The notes beneath the pieces were generated by a model. That model was not told the DNA's origin. It saw only the letters and a program-made list of their open reading frames with translations, and did not search any database. From Apiosordaria backusii (Eukaryota > Ascomycota > Sordariomycetes > Sordariales > Lasiosphaeriaceae), in NCBI GenBank assembly GCA_030549205.1, contig JAUKTV010000002.1:620001-684000 (forward strand): a DNA stretch of 64,000 bases. Direction: 5' to 3'. This document shows positions 43,230-54,833 of the stretch, piece by piece (the first letter of the stretch is position 1; each line of letters opens with the position of its first letter). The position numbers and the translations under genes were made by a program.

Positions 43230-43425
43230 GTGCTGGGAAACGACAAAACGACGAGGGCCGAATCAGCAGTCCGTAGACGGTGAACGTATGGTGCTGGTTG
43301 AGGAATTGGTTCGAGTGAGCGACAGAGAATCGTAGTCGTGGTGTACTGTCAAAAGACCGCAAGGCTCGGCGCGGACGGTCATCAAGCTGCCCAACTGCCA
43401 TCGACCGATTAAGTTTTGGCCCCTG

Positions 43426-43851
43426 TCATTGTCCAAGAGTGGGCCATCCACTGCCAAAAACCCGCCCGTCACGTGCGATGCTGGAACAACCACAAGCCAA
43501 GGACGACTTCACACCTGCTGTACCACCCCTCTTCATGCAAGCCCTCTCCGTGGTCCCTTTCCTAAGGAAAGCCCAAAGATACAGCGTTGTGCACCTCGTG
43601 AAGAACTGCTCTTCGAGGTTTCCGTCTGTCATATTCCTCCATATTTCTTGCGCATGGTGGAGATCGTTTTCTGAGGTGGGATCGGACAGGGAGATTTTGA
43701 GGTCCGCCATGGAGAGCAGGCAAACAACATCTGGGAATCCCTCGTCGGGTTTCAGACATGCACGACTCCCTGCAGGCCACAGTGCCGAATGGTTGGCTAA
43801 CAGCTCTTCATCCGAGATCAGTCGGACACAACCCTCTATCACGCCCTCCAC
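43426..43851 (-). CDS. Doubtful hypothetical protein
   Basis: A 141-codon minus-strand frame. Its middle (DLKISLSDPTSENDLHHAQE, IWRNMTDGNLEEQFFTR) looks protein-like but I recognise no family. An overlapping plus-strand frame of similar length (43439-43891) exists, so coding status is uncertain. It may be a remnant upstream of the STAND fragment on the same strand. Confidence 0.25.
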   Translation of the reverse strand: MEGVIEGCVRLISDEELLANHSALWPAGSRACLKPDEGFPDVVCLLSMADLKISLSDPTSENDLHHAQEIWRNMTDGNLEEQFFTRCTTLYLWAFLRKGTTERACMKRGGTAGVKSSLACGCSSIARDGRVFGSGWPTLGQ

Positions 43852-45167
43852 AACTCCTCTCTATGGGGGGGTACGGGTGGATAACTATTGACAATATCGG
43901 TGTGGATGTTTGTTCGTGTACTGAACTATTTCCGAACCCTCATCATGAGCCGCACCCACCCACTGTGGACAGAAAAATCGGCACTGCAAATCAGGCAACA
44001 CGTAATCATAGTGGGGACCGGAATGGCACAGATTACACTGCACTGGAGCAGTGGACGACTGGACTATCTTGAAAACTTGTATACAATTGTTGCTAACTGC
44101 CATGTTGCGTGATATTGCTGTCGCCTTTATCCTCTGTTGCCGCAATCCCTGGCTTGCGGCCACTGGAGTAAATAAACTCTATCAGATAGCTTTCCGTCGG
44201 CTGAACGGTGACCCGATTGCTGGCACTTTCCAGCCGGAGTGCGGACGGAAAAGCAACGCGCTGCCTTAGAGAGTTCCTGCTTATCCGTAAAGCAAGGCGT
44301 GAGAGTGAGTACAAGAGTAGGTAACCTAAACTGGATAGAACAAGAATCCTGTCTTAAATAAAAGTCAAGCTGACCATCGTAAACGTATACATTTCAATGA
44401 ACAAACTACTTTGCTTACAAACAGCTGAGAAAGAGCAGGCGGATGGCGATTAGATTTACCTTACCGAGAATTAGTGACGTTCTACCGGTATTGCGGCGGA
44501 CAAGGCTTTTGCAGTTTTATAGCCTACTTACAACTCCTTTAAAATAGCGTGCCGACATTTTACCACCGTTTCCGCAGCCGTCTTCTGATCCTTGTACTAA
44601 GACTACGATCAGCAGCTTATTTAGGGGAGAGCGGACGGGATCCCGAGCTTTCTGCTGTCTATGGTCGTATATGATTGTATAAGCCGGTGCATAGCCTTAT
44701 AATGGAAATGGGTGGTCTATAAGGGAGCTAAAGAATGTATATTAATCATGGAGTCGCTAAAGCGTACGGGACTTACATACGCTTTAGGTCTTAAGGCTAT
44801 GTGTAGAGAGAGGGAACTACACGTCATATAATGACATTTCGACTATTGTCACACACTGCACAGTGTTGACTACCGTTGTCACACTGTGTGTATACACTGT
44901 GTAGGTCACGCTTTCACCAGTCACTTGTTTATATTCCTACCCAGCCATTGGCCCTTTAGCCATTTCTTTCCTTTTCTTCTGCACTTTAGAATCAACGATA
45001 ATAAAGTAATCTGCTATTAGTGGCCTTTGCACTTTTTATTTTACTTGCCCTTCGTGACAACTATGAGACGGAAGATAGAGGCTGCCTATTACCAGATAAC
45101 CGCCTTCAACGTTCAAGCTAGGAAAAGAACGTCAAGGCCACTATAGACTAAAACTACAACTTCAGGG
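43852..45167. other. Repeat-derived spacer
   Basis: Contains dispersed repeat copy B (44165-44255). Around 44847-44912 lies a run of CACACTGTGTGTATACACTG palindromic words repeated near GTTGACTACC. No gene is supported; stops close all frames. Confidence 0.4.
44165..44255 (-). repeat. Dispersed repeat piece, copy B
   Basis: Minus strand CTCCGGCTGGAAAGTG, then CCGTTCAGCCGACGG and TATCTGATAGAG, parallels 4065-4150. Confidence 0.45.
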
Positions 45168-45401
45168 TCAAGTAAAGTAAATATACGGCGTCCACAATAA
45201 TATCCCCTTCTCCAAAAAGTCCTTATCAGCTCTCTTATCATCCGGTCTAAGGAGCATTTCTCCTTCATGCGTAGGAATAACCAGCAACTCCGACAGTGCG
45301 GGCACATTCTCAGCCCACCCCGGTAACTTCTCCCAGTTTCTCTTTTCAAGTGGCACGTTCCGAGCTACTTCAGCCTCTTCAGGAGTGATCAGAGACTTCA
45401 T
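45168..45401 (-). CDS. Doubtful hypothetical protein or fragment
   Basis: A 77-codon minus-strand frame starting MKSLITPEEAEVARNVPLEK and ending GILLWTPYIYFT. Composition looks protein-like and the frame is open further upstream, but there is no recognised domain and it is short. It lies among repeat debris, so a truncated gene is most likely. Confidence 0.3.
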   Translation of the reverse strand: MKSLITPEEAEVARNVPLEKRNWEKLPGWAENVPALSELLVIPTHEGEMLLRPDDKRADKDFLEKGILLWTPYIYFT

Positions 45402-46269
45402 CTGCCGACTTAGCCTCAGCTTAACACGCGCGTTGAACGACCTCGAGGAAAGTCATCGAAATGGAAGGCAGAGGCATTGAGTACGCGCAGCCTCCTCGGG
45501 ATGTCCAGGCGATGTACTTTTTGACAGGCTGTCAGCACGCAAACGCCGGCAAATGTCAGCACTATTGGCAATTTATTTGGTACCTCGATGTTCCTCAAGT
45601 ACGGCTGGTCCGTGGCCAAACACTTCAAAGAGTGCAAGAGCGGACGCCGGTTTCGCTCTTAGCTATAAATAAAAATCTTAAATATAACTTTCATTTCTTG
45701 GAGAAGCTGCAGACTCTGCTTTGAGGGGCTGTGGAGGGGAAGAAAGTGCGGACTTTTCCTTAGTAGGTGGCAAGGAAGTGCGTTTTCTAGAGGGTAAGTG
45801 TGCGTTTTTTAGAGAGTAAGGGTATGCGTCTTTTCGTGAGATCTGACGACTTAACGGTTCGGTCCTCCTACTTTCTTAAACGTAAGTGATCTGGAAGCTG
45901 TAAACGAGATCTTTGTTTAGTATCGGGGCAAGTATATTGGCCTCTTTTTAAAATTATTACCGTACTGCTCTAAACCTAACTTTACTATAAAACGCCATTT
46001 CCCCTCCTTATTTTTATAAAAAGCAGTAATTGTTATTGCCTTTACTTGCTTTTTAACTAACCGAGGTAACAGTTCTATTGCCGTTCGTTTCTTATATTGC
46101 ATCGTAGTACTAATATAAAATACCTGCCATATCGCCTTTAATAACGCCCTCTTTCTTATTAACTTTAAAATCGTTTTACTGGCCGTATTAGTTTAGATGT
46201 AGATATATATTAGGGCCTTCTAGACCTTATTATAAGTTATAAAGTCGTCAGTGCTAAATCTATAATTAG
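45402..46269. other. Repeat debris with an AT-rich remnant
   Basis: At 45917-46102 a minus-strand frame (MQYKKRTAIELLPRLVKKQV, KEGKWRFIVKLGLEQYG) lies in RIP-like AT-rich DNA and is probably a piece of a dead element I cannot name. No intact gene. Confidence 0.35.
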
Positions 46270-46483
46270 TGTAACGGTCTTAAGGTAGTGTATTGCAACT
46301 AGCTAGGCTACTCTACGAGTACACTGAACTTGAAGAAAAGGAAAAGAGAAAGAGAAAGTTTGATAACATGAGCCTCTGATATGGCTAAGCGCGTTGGCCA
46401 GTGCGCGGTGAGAGAAGGTTCTGGAATAGTGGTCTGTGCGTATTCTGGGAATAGCTTCATCAAGGCCAGCTCAGCCCGTTACA
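46270..46483 (+). repeat. 214-bp LTR with adjoining primer-binding site
   Basis: Begins TGTAACGGTC and ends GCCCGTTACA (inverted TGTAACGG/CCGTTACA ends). Two bases later comes TGGCTCCACGAAAAGG (46486-46501), which starts with the TGG expected of a tRNA-primed site. So this is a 5' LTR of a plus-strand retrotransposon whose body is lost or unrecognisable. Its first 47 bases recur at 9070-9113. Confidence 0.75.
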
Positions 46484-46501
46484 ATTGGCTCCACGAAAAG
46501 G

Positions 46502-47651
46502 TGGGCTGAACAATGTTATTTAGGTTATGTCGAGCTGATAATAGGATGAGAACCAGTACGAGCGAGTAGGAAGTGTATGCTGGATAGGCGAGCAAAGAGG
46601 GATGTTAACTGGGATGAACAGTACGTACTTAAGTACATGATTGATTGGTCGGTACCTTCATTTGTCATTGCACTGTGGGAAACATCATGTAAGCGCCGAG
46701 CTACCTTAGTTAGCATTTAGAATTTGCTCTATCGTTTTGTTCACTTACATCTTAGCTTCTTAGCCCCCTACCACCAGTATTCTAAAAGCTGCTTAGATCT
46801 TATAGGATCAAAGTATATTGCCTTGATATTAAAGTTTCTAAAACTTAGGATTTATAGTTAGGCTAAAGGAAGTAAACAACTATATACTTAAGGTAAGGGC
46901 TTAAACTATACTATAGTAATAAGCTAAGTCCAGTATAAATATATATAGACATTTAAATGTAATCCAGTCATTTAGTTAAATCCTTAATAAAATGCATTTT
47001 ACAATAGCATATATATAATTATAATTTCAGCTTTAAAAATTAAAATGGTAAATGTCTAGATATATAAAGAGTTATACTTTATAGTCATTCTACTTAAAAG
47101 CCTAAAAATACAAGCTCGATATACCGAAGTATCTATATTTTTTACCGCCCATTTTATTTTCAATTTTTATTTTCTATCGGCGCTTATATACTTTAAGTTT
47201 ATTAGAAGACTGAAGGGTGTAAATGTAGAAAATAAGAAGAGAAATCTTCCTTAGTTTTTAGCAGTATATCTTCTGAAATCAGCATCAGATTTCCCTGGAA
47301 ATGACAGTCTGGATGTAATGCATAAACTTATGCGGCCTGCATAAGTTGTGAAGTCCAAATTCAGGGGGTTCCAGATTCGGTGCCTCCGAGCGCGGAACCC
47401 TGGAATAGGCGAAAGTTTAGCCGCTGCCAGGTAGGTTGTAGACGAGATGCTGGAAATAGAAGATGTGCGTACGTATGTGGTCTCATGTAACCGTCCTCGG
47501 GCTCAGACATTGCATTCCAAAGATGGAGAGCTGAAGCGAGATTTAACTTATAAGTACCTGGTATTCAGCACTTGCTTGGTGATCCTCCATACCTAACTGT
47601 AAGCAACCGGTACCATCGCTCAGTTTTCTCTGAGGTTCAATTGCACAGAGC
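46502..47651. other. AT-rich decayed DNA and promoter region
   Basis: 46740-47260 is AT-rich with only stop-filled frames, probably retrotransposon remnant. 47300-47650 returns to normal composition and holds the upstream region of the secreted-protein gene. Confidence 0.4.
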
Positions 47652-48197
47652 ATGTTGCTTACACTTTTTGTCTCGCTCGCCACTGTGGCAGCAGCACTTC
47701 CCTCTGCCCAAAAGCTCGACCGACCCGAGAGGCCCCCTCTCAAACCTCTGGAGATAAACACCTTGTCAACATTCGCTCCATCAGGACGACCAGGCAGCTC
47801 GCTTCACTCCTTCTTCAACGTCAGCTTCACCGATCCCGAGTTCAACAACACCACGGTTCAATGCGGCACTCAGTGGACCTATGATGAGACCGACACAGTC
47901 TGGACGAGAAAGAACAGTGACTGCCTTGTCAACCCAAAGTCTAAGAAAGTAGGAGAATGGAGTTTTCAATTGCTCAAGCCAACAGCGAGCGGGGAGGGTG
48001 CGTCGCTGTTGAACAATTTCATGCTGCATCTCAGGCATGACTGGACCTCGGGAGTTCATGTGGCGACTCAGAAGTTTGGATGGGACGGCAAGAGGAATAT
48101 TGGGGGCATGTGTTCGGCAAGCGGCGTTTGCCAGTTTGGTCTGTGGGAGGGGGTGGAGAGGCCGTACTTGGTGCCACAGTTTAGGCTGGAGCGTTGA
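47652..48197 (+). CDS. Small secreted cysteine-containing protein
   Basis: A 181-residue single-exon protein. Residues 1-18 form a signal peptide (LLTLFVSLATVAAALPSAQ region, cleavage near Ala-Leu-Pro). The mature part has four cysteines (VQCGTQW, SDCLVN, MCSASGVC), N-glycosylation-type NVS and NTT sites, and aromatic-rich beta-strand-like segments (FFNVSFTDPEF, TQWTYDETDTVW, WSFQLL). This layout is common in ascomycete small secreted proteins of the AA1-like/allergen-like kind. No enzyme motif. It lies next to decayed repeats, a usual place for effector candidates, but a role with a host is inference. Confidence 0.75.
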   Translation: MLLTLFVSLATVAAALPSAQKLDRPERPPLKPLEINTLSTFAPSGRPGSSLHSFFNVSFTDPEFNNTTVQCGTQWTYDETDTVWTRKNSDCLVNPKSKKVGEWSFQLLKPTASGEGASLLNNFMLHLRHDWTSGVHVATQKFGWDGKRNIGGMCSASGVCQFGLWEGVERPYLVPQFRLER

Positions 48198-48585
48198 CAT
48201 GGAGGGGAAAGGGAAAGGTGCAGTGCCTGTTCTTTCAATTTCGTAGCTACATCAGGTAGGTAGGCAGGTAGTAACCCAACCTACCTACTTTGAAGTTTGC
48301 TGAACTTTCAACTCGATCCCCGGTCTGCTTTGTTACCAGTACGACCTGGAACTTGTGCTTCGTTTTTCTGTCACGTCAAGGCTCTCAAGGCCATGGCCTG
48401 ATCAGAGTCGACGGTCATACAATGGTCTTGTAAGTAGATGTAACCAATGATATTCATTACGACATTCGCTCATGACACTGCACAGTAAACACAGGAAATA
48501 CCTCAATCTTCAGATCCAGCAGACAGCCGAGACAGCCCAAAACGAAACGTTCCACCTAGGTATCATACACGTCATCGACCCTCTA
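48198..48585. other. Convergent 3' spacer
   Basis: 388 bp between two convergent genes; contains a short (AGGTAGGC) tetranucleotide tract and CCTACCTAC near 48252-48290. No gene. Confidence 0.5.
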
Positions 48586-50186
48586 CTAATCCCAATTACC
48601 CGACCCGAGCTCGACCGGCTTCCCGTTCCTCATGTCGTCCATGATTTGCTCGATGCTCCAAGGCTCGTACTTGTACCCAGGCGGGTAGTTTGGCGGAATG
48701 CTGTCGTCCTCATCGAACGGAACACCCCGCCTCATGCTCTCTACCACGCGATCATACACCTCATAGGCATACTTCTCGGGGTCGTGTCCCCACACCCAGC
48801 TAGGGAGCTTGGGCTGGGCCACCCGAGGATCCAACTTGACCTTGGTCCAGTCCGTATCCTGCAGCAGCTCGGCATTACTGAAACCCAACTTCTGAGCACA
48901 CGCATTCCGGATGAAGCGCATGCGAACGTGGGCTCTGACCGACTGCGGGATGTTCTGCTTGCCGCCAATTTGGAGGCAGCTAGCCAGAGACACGGCATCC
49001 TCGATTGCCTGAGTTGCACCATTACCGGACGCAGGGAGGAATGAGTGGGCCGCATCACCAATGTTGATTACACGAGCACCGGGCGATGCCCACTTGGGTT
49101 GTGGATTTCTCCAGAACAACTCAAAGTTGACAATGGTGTTGGGCGGCGTCAACTTGATCAGCTCCTTGAACACTGGTGCCCAAGGTTTGGGCCCGACGCC
49201 CTTGTCCATGTTGTCAAGCACTTCCTGGCTGTCGATAGTATGATTCCAGGATTCTTTCTCAGAACCGGTGACGTCATGGTTCATGACCCAAATCATGGTG
49301 TCGGGACGTGTGAGGGTCATCGCATATGTTCCTGGGCTTGGTGGGGTGAGCATCTGCCCGTGGTTCAGAGGGTCATGGGGTGTGACACTTACCCAAGCCA
49401 TGTCCTCACAATCGGTTCTTCTCCAGATTCTCCTTTGATCATCTTGAAGAACTCCTTGACCTCGGGATTCTTGTCGATGTGGTGTTTTGGGAACGCAGCC
49501 CGCCACATGGCTCTGCCCGACTTCATGGCACGCACTTGACCGCCAACAAGCTTTTGACTCTTTGACCCGACGCCATCAGCGGCAATCACGACATCGGCCT
49601 CGTACCTCTCGTCCTTATCGGTCACAACACCGGCCTTCCCTCTGGCCTCATCCTCCCAGTAATCGACAACACGCTTGCCGAACTGAATCTTGACACCTAG
49701 CTTGCGGACTTGGTGCACATACATCTTGTACACAAGTGGGCGCATTTGGAAGGTTCCGGGCGGGGTGTCAGGGTCCAAACCAGCATCACGGAGACGGTCT
49801 GACACTTTGAGAGGAGTGATCATTTGGTCGCCATGATGTTTGAAGGTCTCGATCCAACAGTTGTGGAGAGAGATCTCGTCAAACTCCTTAGCCATCTCGG
49901 GCCAGTGCTTGAAGAACTTGGTTGCTGACAGGCCCATGAAGTACATGTCACCTGGGATAGGTATGTGTCAGCTGAGTGGGCAAATATCAGTGAAGAAGAC
50001 AAACGGCAACATACCAGCTGTGTTGATATCGTCATTTCTCTCCAAAACCTGGACATTATGGCCCTTTCTCACACACTCAATGGCCGCCGTGAGGCCGGCA
50101 AGGCCAGTCCCGACGATGAGAACATCAATGCCGCTATTGGGATAAGAACCCACTGGCCTGGATTCCCCGTCGTCGATGAAAGGCAT
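48586..50186 (-). CDS. FAD-dependent aromatic-ring monooxygenase (salicylate hydroxylase-like)
   Basis: Minus-strand exons 50186-50015, 49951-49393 and 49336-48586, about 493 residues. Introns are 63 bp (GTATGT...CCAG) and 56 bp (GTAAGT...CAAG); the second restores WLGPGTYAMTL, the WxGP motif of the family. Motifs of the p-hydroxybenzoate-hydroxylase fold are VLIVGTGLAGL at 23-32 (FAD dinucleotide binding, GxGxxG 26-31), ADVVIAADGVGSKSQ (the DG motif) and INIGDAAHSFLPASGNG with Asp338 (FAD ribityl GD motif). These enzymes hydroxylate or decarboxylate aromatic substrates using NAD(P)H. The tail after ~420 has PGYKYEPWSIEQ, frequent in fungal members. Same strand as the P450, 1.2 kb away. Confidence 0.88.
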
Positions 50187-51376
50187 GATGTTGTCTGTCC
50201 CACGTAGCCAAGAAAGGGAAAATGGAAATCGCAGTCTCTAGTAAGCCAACAGTTCAACCGAGGTGAATTCGATTGACAGCATACCAAGACACGGGAATGC
50301 AGGCCAAGACGACTTCTCAGTGACGGCATGCCGGTAGTATTTACATCTGCATTCAAATTGGTGATCCCTTGACCTCTGGTCTACACACATGACAACGCTA
50401 AGCGTCTCAATTCACGGCGACGTCGCCGAAGAACAGCACTAACGTTGCCCGATAGATTTCGGACCTGGGCTCTCGAAGCCTGGCTCAACGGCCCGTTGAC
50501 TTTTAGGTCGATCAGGAAACGTCTTGATGGTTTCTAGATCGGCAGCTAAATTCTGGGGCTGCAGATTTTGGGATCGCCATGCACCATTCTTTTTTGACCA
50601 TCCCAAATCGGGCATAGGATTAGTGAACACGGTCAAAGCTAACCGACCGCCCCAATCCGAGTCATGATAAGAGGATAAGAGCTAGATCATGGGAGGCAGG
50701 ACGGTGGCATTAATGGACGGCTGCTTTCACCGAAAGGAAGTCGGCCTTGATAGCACGATATGCCGGCTGGAAGCTCGAGTCTGGAATTCCAAATTACTAC
50801 CAGCTATTTTCTTCAACATTTCAAGGACTAGTTTAGTTTCCGTGGAGAGACATGTTAACTCGGTCTGGGCTGGACAGGGTCCTTGTGTATGCTGCCAAGC
50901 GGTGAGGCACACACTGATACTCCCATCTCATGTTCCTGGTGGCATCACGCACCAACCTGCTGCAAGCAGCAATAGTTTTGTTTTGTCTGTTGTGGTAAGG
51001 TCCCTCCTCGCAGCATGCAAGAATAGCCACCCAAAACAAGATGACATCTTGCAGCTCTCAGTGGATACTAGGTACCTTACCTAGCTACACATGCATCTCA
51101 TTCATCATGGCAAAATCGTTTTTCATTAATTAAACTTATATGATAAAACACACTCATTTCCAATATCCAATATCCAATGTTCATGAATATACCCTCCATC
51201 TCAAACTTCCAAGATCTGGGCAGATAAGTTCTGAACAAGAAGAAGGTGTCCACCAGTTTGATCACATCCAGGTAATATCATGAGAGACCTCTTTGCACAC
51301 AAAACTCCAATGACGCCTCATAAGAGGCTGACATGTACCTGCCCAGTCTCGCCAAAACCACCCGGAGACACACAAA
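50187..51376. other. Spacer between the monooxygenase start and P450 end
   Basis: 1.19 kb. Opposed overlapping frames (50689-51084 plus, 50833-51039 minus) show no features. Likely monooxygenase promoter plus P450 3' region. Confidence 0.5.
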
Positions 51377-53272
51377 TTATACTTGTGGCCCATACGAGTT
51401 TACCCGTCTGATCTGTATTGAGATCTCCTGTTGCTTTTCGTCCAACACCTTAACTGGACATTGCCTTTCGTTTGGCGCCCCTGGACTTTGCTGTGTTTGT
51501 CTGGACTCTTGGAAGAACTTGGCTCTGTCGGCACGATCATGCGCGTCAGACTCAGCCCAGAGTCGAAGGACCTCGTCTCTTCTCTCCTCACTTCTTGGCT
51601 CAAAGGCCATCTGGAAGGGATCTGGCTTGATGATAAGCAGTGAGTTGGACTTGTCAAGAGGCACAGGGTAATCCATCCCAGTCATTGGGTCACGCTTGGG
51701 CTTGAGGTTAAAGGTCCAAGCCAAGGCACCACAGGCAACAATCAGTTCATCTTGCGTCAGCGACATGCCCAGACATTGACGCTGACCCCACCCGAACGAG
51801 CTCATGCCCTTGATGGTTGGGAACTGCGTAAGAGGTGCTTGGAAGGTCGGCCAGCCGGGTTCCAACCAGCGTTCAGGCCGGAAGTTGTCGGGGTCCGGAT
51901 ACTTCTTTGGGTTGCGGAGGAACGCCCTAAGAGTCATTAGCTTGCGTTGTCAGTGTCAGTTGATTGAATCAATGACTTACCAGTCAAGTGGAAGAAGGCG
52001 AGTACCCTTGGGGATGAAATATCCGTTATATACATCATCCGCCTCAGTCTCATGAGCAACACCTGTGATACGGTCAGCATACGTCTCTGTAACACCGGGT
52101 GTGCATGGCATACCTGTCGGGACGTTGGGTTTCCACCGCATCGTCTCCTTGATGCACGCCCTCAAAATCGGCAGGTTGGGAGCATCCTCCAGCGTCGGCA
52201 TGCGTCCCCCACACTTCTCGTCAATCTCTCGCTGCACTGCGGCCTGCCACTCCGGGTGGTGGATCATGGCGACCAGCCAGTACGAAAGCGGCCCTGCAAC
52301 AGTAAAGATTCCCACCAATGCAAGCATGCCGAGAACAGAAGAGGCCTCGTAATCACCCGAGATGTTGCTCTTCAGGGACGTCTTCTCAATAAACTGCCGT
52401 GTCCAGCAATTCCGGATTTGCCCACCCTGTGCCATTTTGCCACGGACGGTGAGATATCGCTCCATCCACCATGCCTGCTGTTCATCATGACGTTTACGCT
52501 CTGCCTTCTTCCATGGGTTCATGAACATGGGAAGATGCCACAACGGGGTGAGTACGTTGGTGATGGGACCAGCCGGAGACATTTGTGTGAGCAAGCCCCA
52601 AGCACTCTTGGTGCAGTACTGGCTCAGAGAAGGATCATCCCAGGTGAGTTGGCACATGACTTTAGACGCCATATCCTCGAGTGAAGCCTGAAAGTTATCC
52701 GGGTCCCGGATCAGGTTAACCATCCAACGCTTCGCCTCGTGATACATGACACCGTTGTAACGGACGTTGGTGGCCTCGGTAATGTACGAATGTGTGAGCT
52801 TTCTTTGGCGTGCCCAGTATTCTGCGTCATTGGGTTAGACGGGCTTGTAAGAAGTGCAGCAAAGTGGTACAGTGGGACAACGCTTACGATTCCTGCCCAT
52901 CAACGGGAGGTATTCCATGGAACCCTCGGAGCTTTTCGAGTCAAACAGAGACTGAATATTTGGCCGGTCAGAGTTGTACTTGGCCCGCTTGACCAACAGA
53001 TCCTCGGCGACCTTCTCGTCGGTAATCACCAAAACGTTGACACCAAGCATCTGTGTTCTGTACAAGCCGCCGGCCCCATATTTGTCCGCCCATTCTTTGA
53101 ATTTGAGCCACATGAACTCGATAGGCAAGTCATGGATCCTGCCGATGTAAGGAATTTGTGTCGGGCCCGGCGGACCATTTGGGTCGTTGATCTTTCGAAA
53201 TTCTTGGATAAGATGAACCACGGCTGCCGCCACAAGGACGAGGGCCAGGAGGCCCGCCGTGACGAGTTGCAT
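51377..53272 (-). CDS. Microsomal cytochrome P450 with unusual I-helix
   Basis: Minus-strand exons 53272-52888, 52821-52114, 52062-51981 and 51926-51377, about 574 residues; introns 66, 51 and 54 bp. The N-terminal anchor is residues 1-22 (LVTAGLLALVLVAAAVVHLI), then the proline hinge GPPGPTQIPYIG. ExxR is KETMR (Glu354, Arg357), the PERF-like motif is FRPERW, and the heme loop is FGWGQRQCLG with ligand Cys443. The I-helix reads VGIFTVAGPLSYW: aligned to AGxDTT, the acidic residue is Phe301 while Thr302 remains. The C-terminal tail after LKPKRDP is ~100 residues, longer than usual and charged. Likely an ER monooxygenase in the same pathway as the FAD enzyme; substrate unknown. Confidence 0.88.
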
Positions 53273-54833
53273 GGTGTGTGTCGAGTCGTGGTATCGAGTC
53301 GTAAAACTCGGGTGCCTAGCAAACAAATGACAAAGGAAAGCGTCGGTTATATAAACTAAGGCTCTGATGAAGAAGATGATGAAAGGACTTGTGGGAGCCG
53401 ATGGGAAACCAAAGCTTTCTATGTAAGGTACCTTCGCCAGAGGACTTTAACTGTTGTCAAGCGCCAAGCCATATGATGGAACAAGACACTCGCCCCCCGA
53501 GATGGCACCGACCACACACCAACCTCTTGTCTGTGTCGTTGCTACGGTAGGTAGCGTGTCGAGATGCACATACTTGCGCGGGATCAACGCATCCGTCTGG
53601 CGCACTATCTTTGGGGTAGGGGCTATGGCGTTGGAATTACTGCTTCCGCCGGTCGCCCTGCGGAAGAATACCTAAGGGTAACTGGGACCCGCGTGTTTCG
53701 AGGCTTTCTCGGGAGAAACTTTGCTCCCGTTGATCGAGGCGGTTATTGGAGGGGAGGTGTTCCCGTTGTCTTGTTGCACGTAACGGTCCTGTCGACCAAC
53801 CGATCAATCCCTCAAATTACATTTTCCGTTCCCAACTCTCTTGGTGCACCGAACGATCCCCAGATCCAGCCGGTGAGCCGTTGGGCAAGTATTGTTTACC
53901 TACCTATGTGGGTCAGCCGCTGTGATGTTTACCTAATGACACGAGTAGACGTTGTGAGATGAGACTAGAAAGTAACGTGACTGCATGTATTTTCCGCATT
54001 CTGGATGGCTCGAGAACTTCAGATCACCGAGCGCTATTCGGACTATAGACCGCATAATTGATATCAAACTGGAGAAAATCCACGCGGAAACCACGTGGAA
54101 ATAAAGTTGGGCTTACTGTCAAACTAAGGTACCTTATTCATGCGTCCCATTCTGCACGACTCAGACCGGACAACAGGAGAAGCTACGAGGTGGGAATTGT
54201 TCAACAGGAGCATGACATGCTGCTGATTCAAGCCGAGCGCTTTTGACTGACAGACGCTTACCTTGTGCGTGACAGACAAACTGGCATGCTCATGTTGGTC
54301 TTCAGGCGAGTCACATCCCATAGGTGGGATGGTTTTTCCCCATCGGAGGTCCAGGCCAATGGTAAACATCTATCCCTTGCGCAGCAACCATAGCGAGCAT
54401 GCAAAGCTTGAATACCTAATCACTAATTCGAAGCGGAAGTAAACAACCCCAAAAGAGAGACGAAACTTAAAAATTGTGGAGTGTTTTGTATATGGGTTGG
54501 CACTGACAAGAGCACAAACAGTTCCAAGACATTTTCCAACAACAGAGCCAAGTCATGACTGAGACCCCGAGACATTGAGCGGTAAACAACCGTGTCAGTT
54601 TACACCCCGCCCCAACATTGACGTCAATATTGTTATGAGTGTTTTGGATATCCCTCTCTCTCATGCTTTCAATTGTGCCCCCTTTTCTACAACTTTTGGT
54701 TTGAACTCGCAACCTCCCCCGCCCACTCTCGGCTCTTGCAATCCCTCCCTTTGCATTTCTTGCCATTTTGACTATTCCCAACTTCCCAGTCCTTCGTCAC
54801 ATCCTGTATCATCACCACCCAGCAACCGCAAAC
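53273..54833. promoter_or_regulatory. Divergent region between P450 and DUF1772 genes
   Basis: 1.56 kb between start codons pointing apart. The plus frame 53564-53962 has no features. Pyrimidine-rich DNA from 54660 to 54830 is the probable leader of the DUF1772 gene. Confidence 0.45.

Noticed and set aside
44847..44912. CACACTGTGTGTATACACTG palindrome as a regulatory hairpin or MITE end
   Set aside because: No partner terminus and no gene within reach; likely repeat debris.
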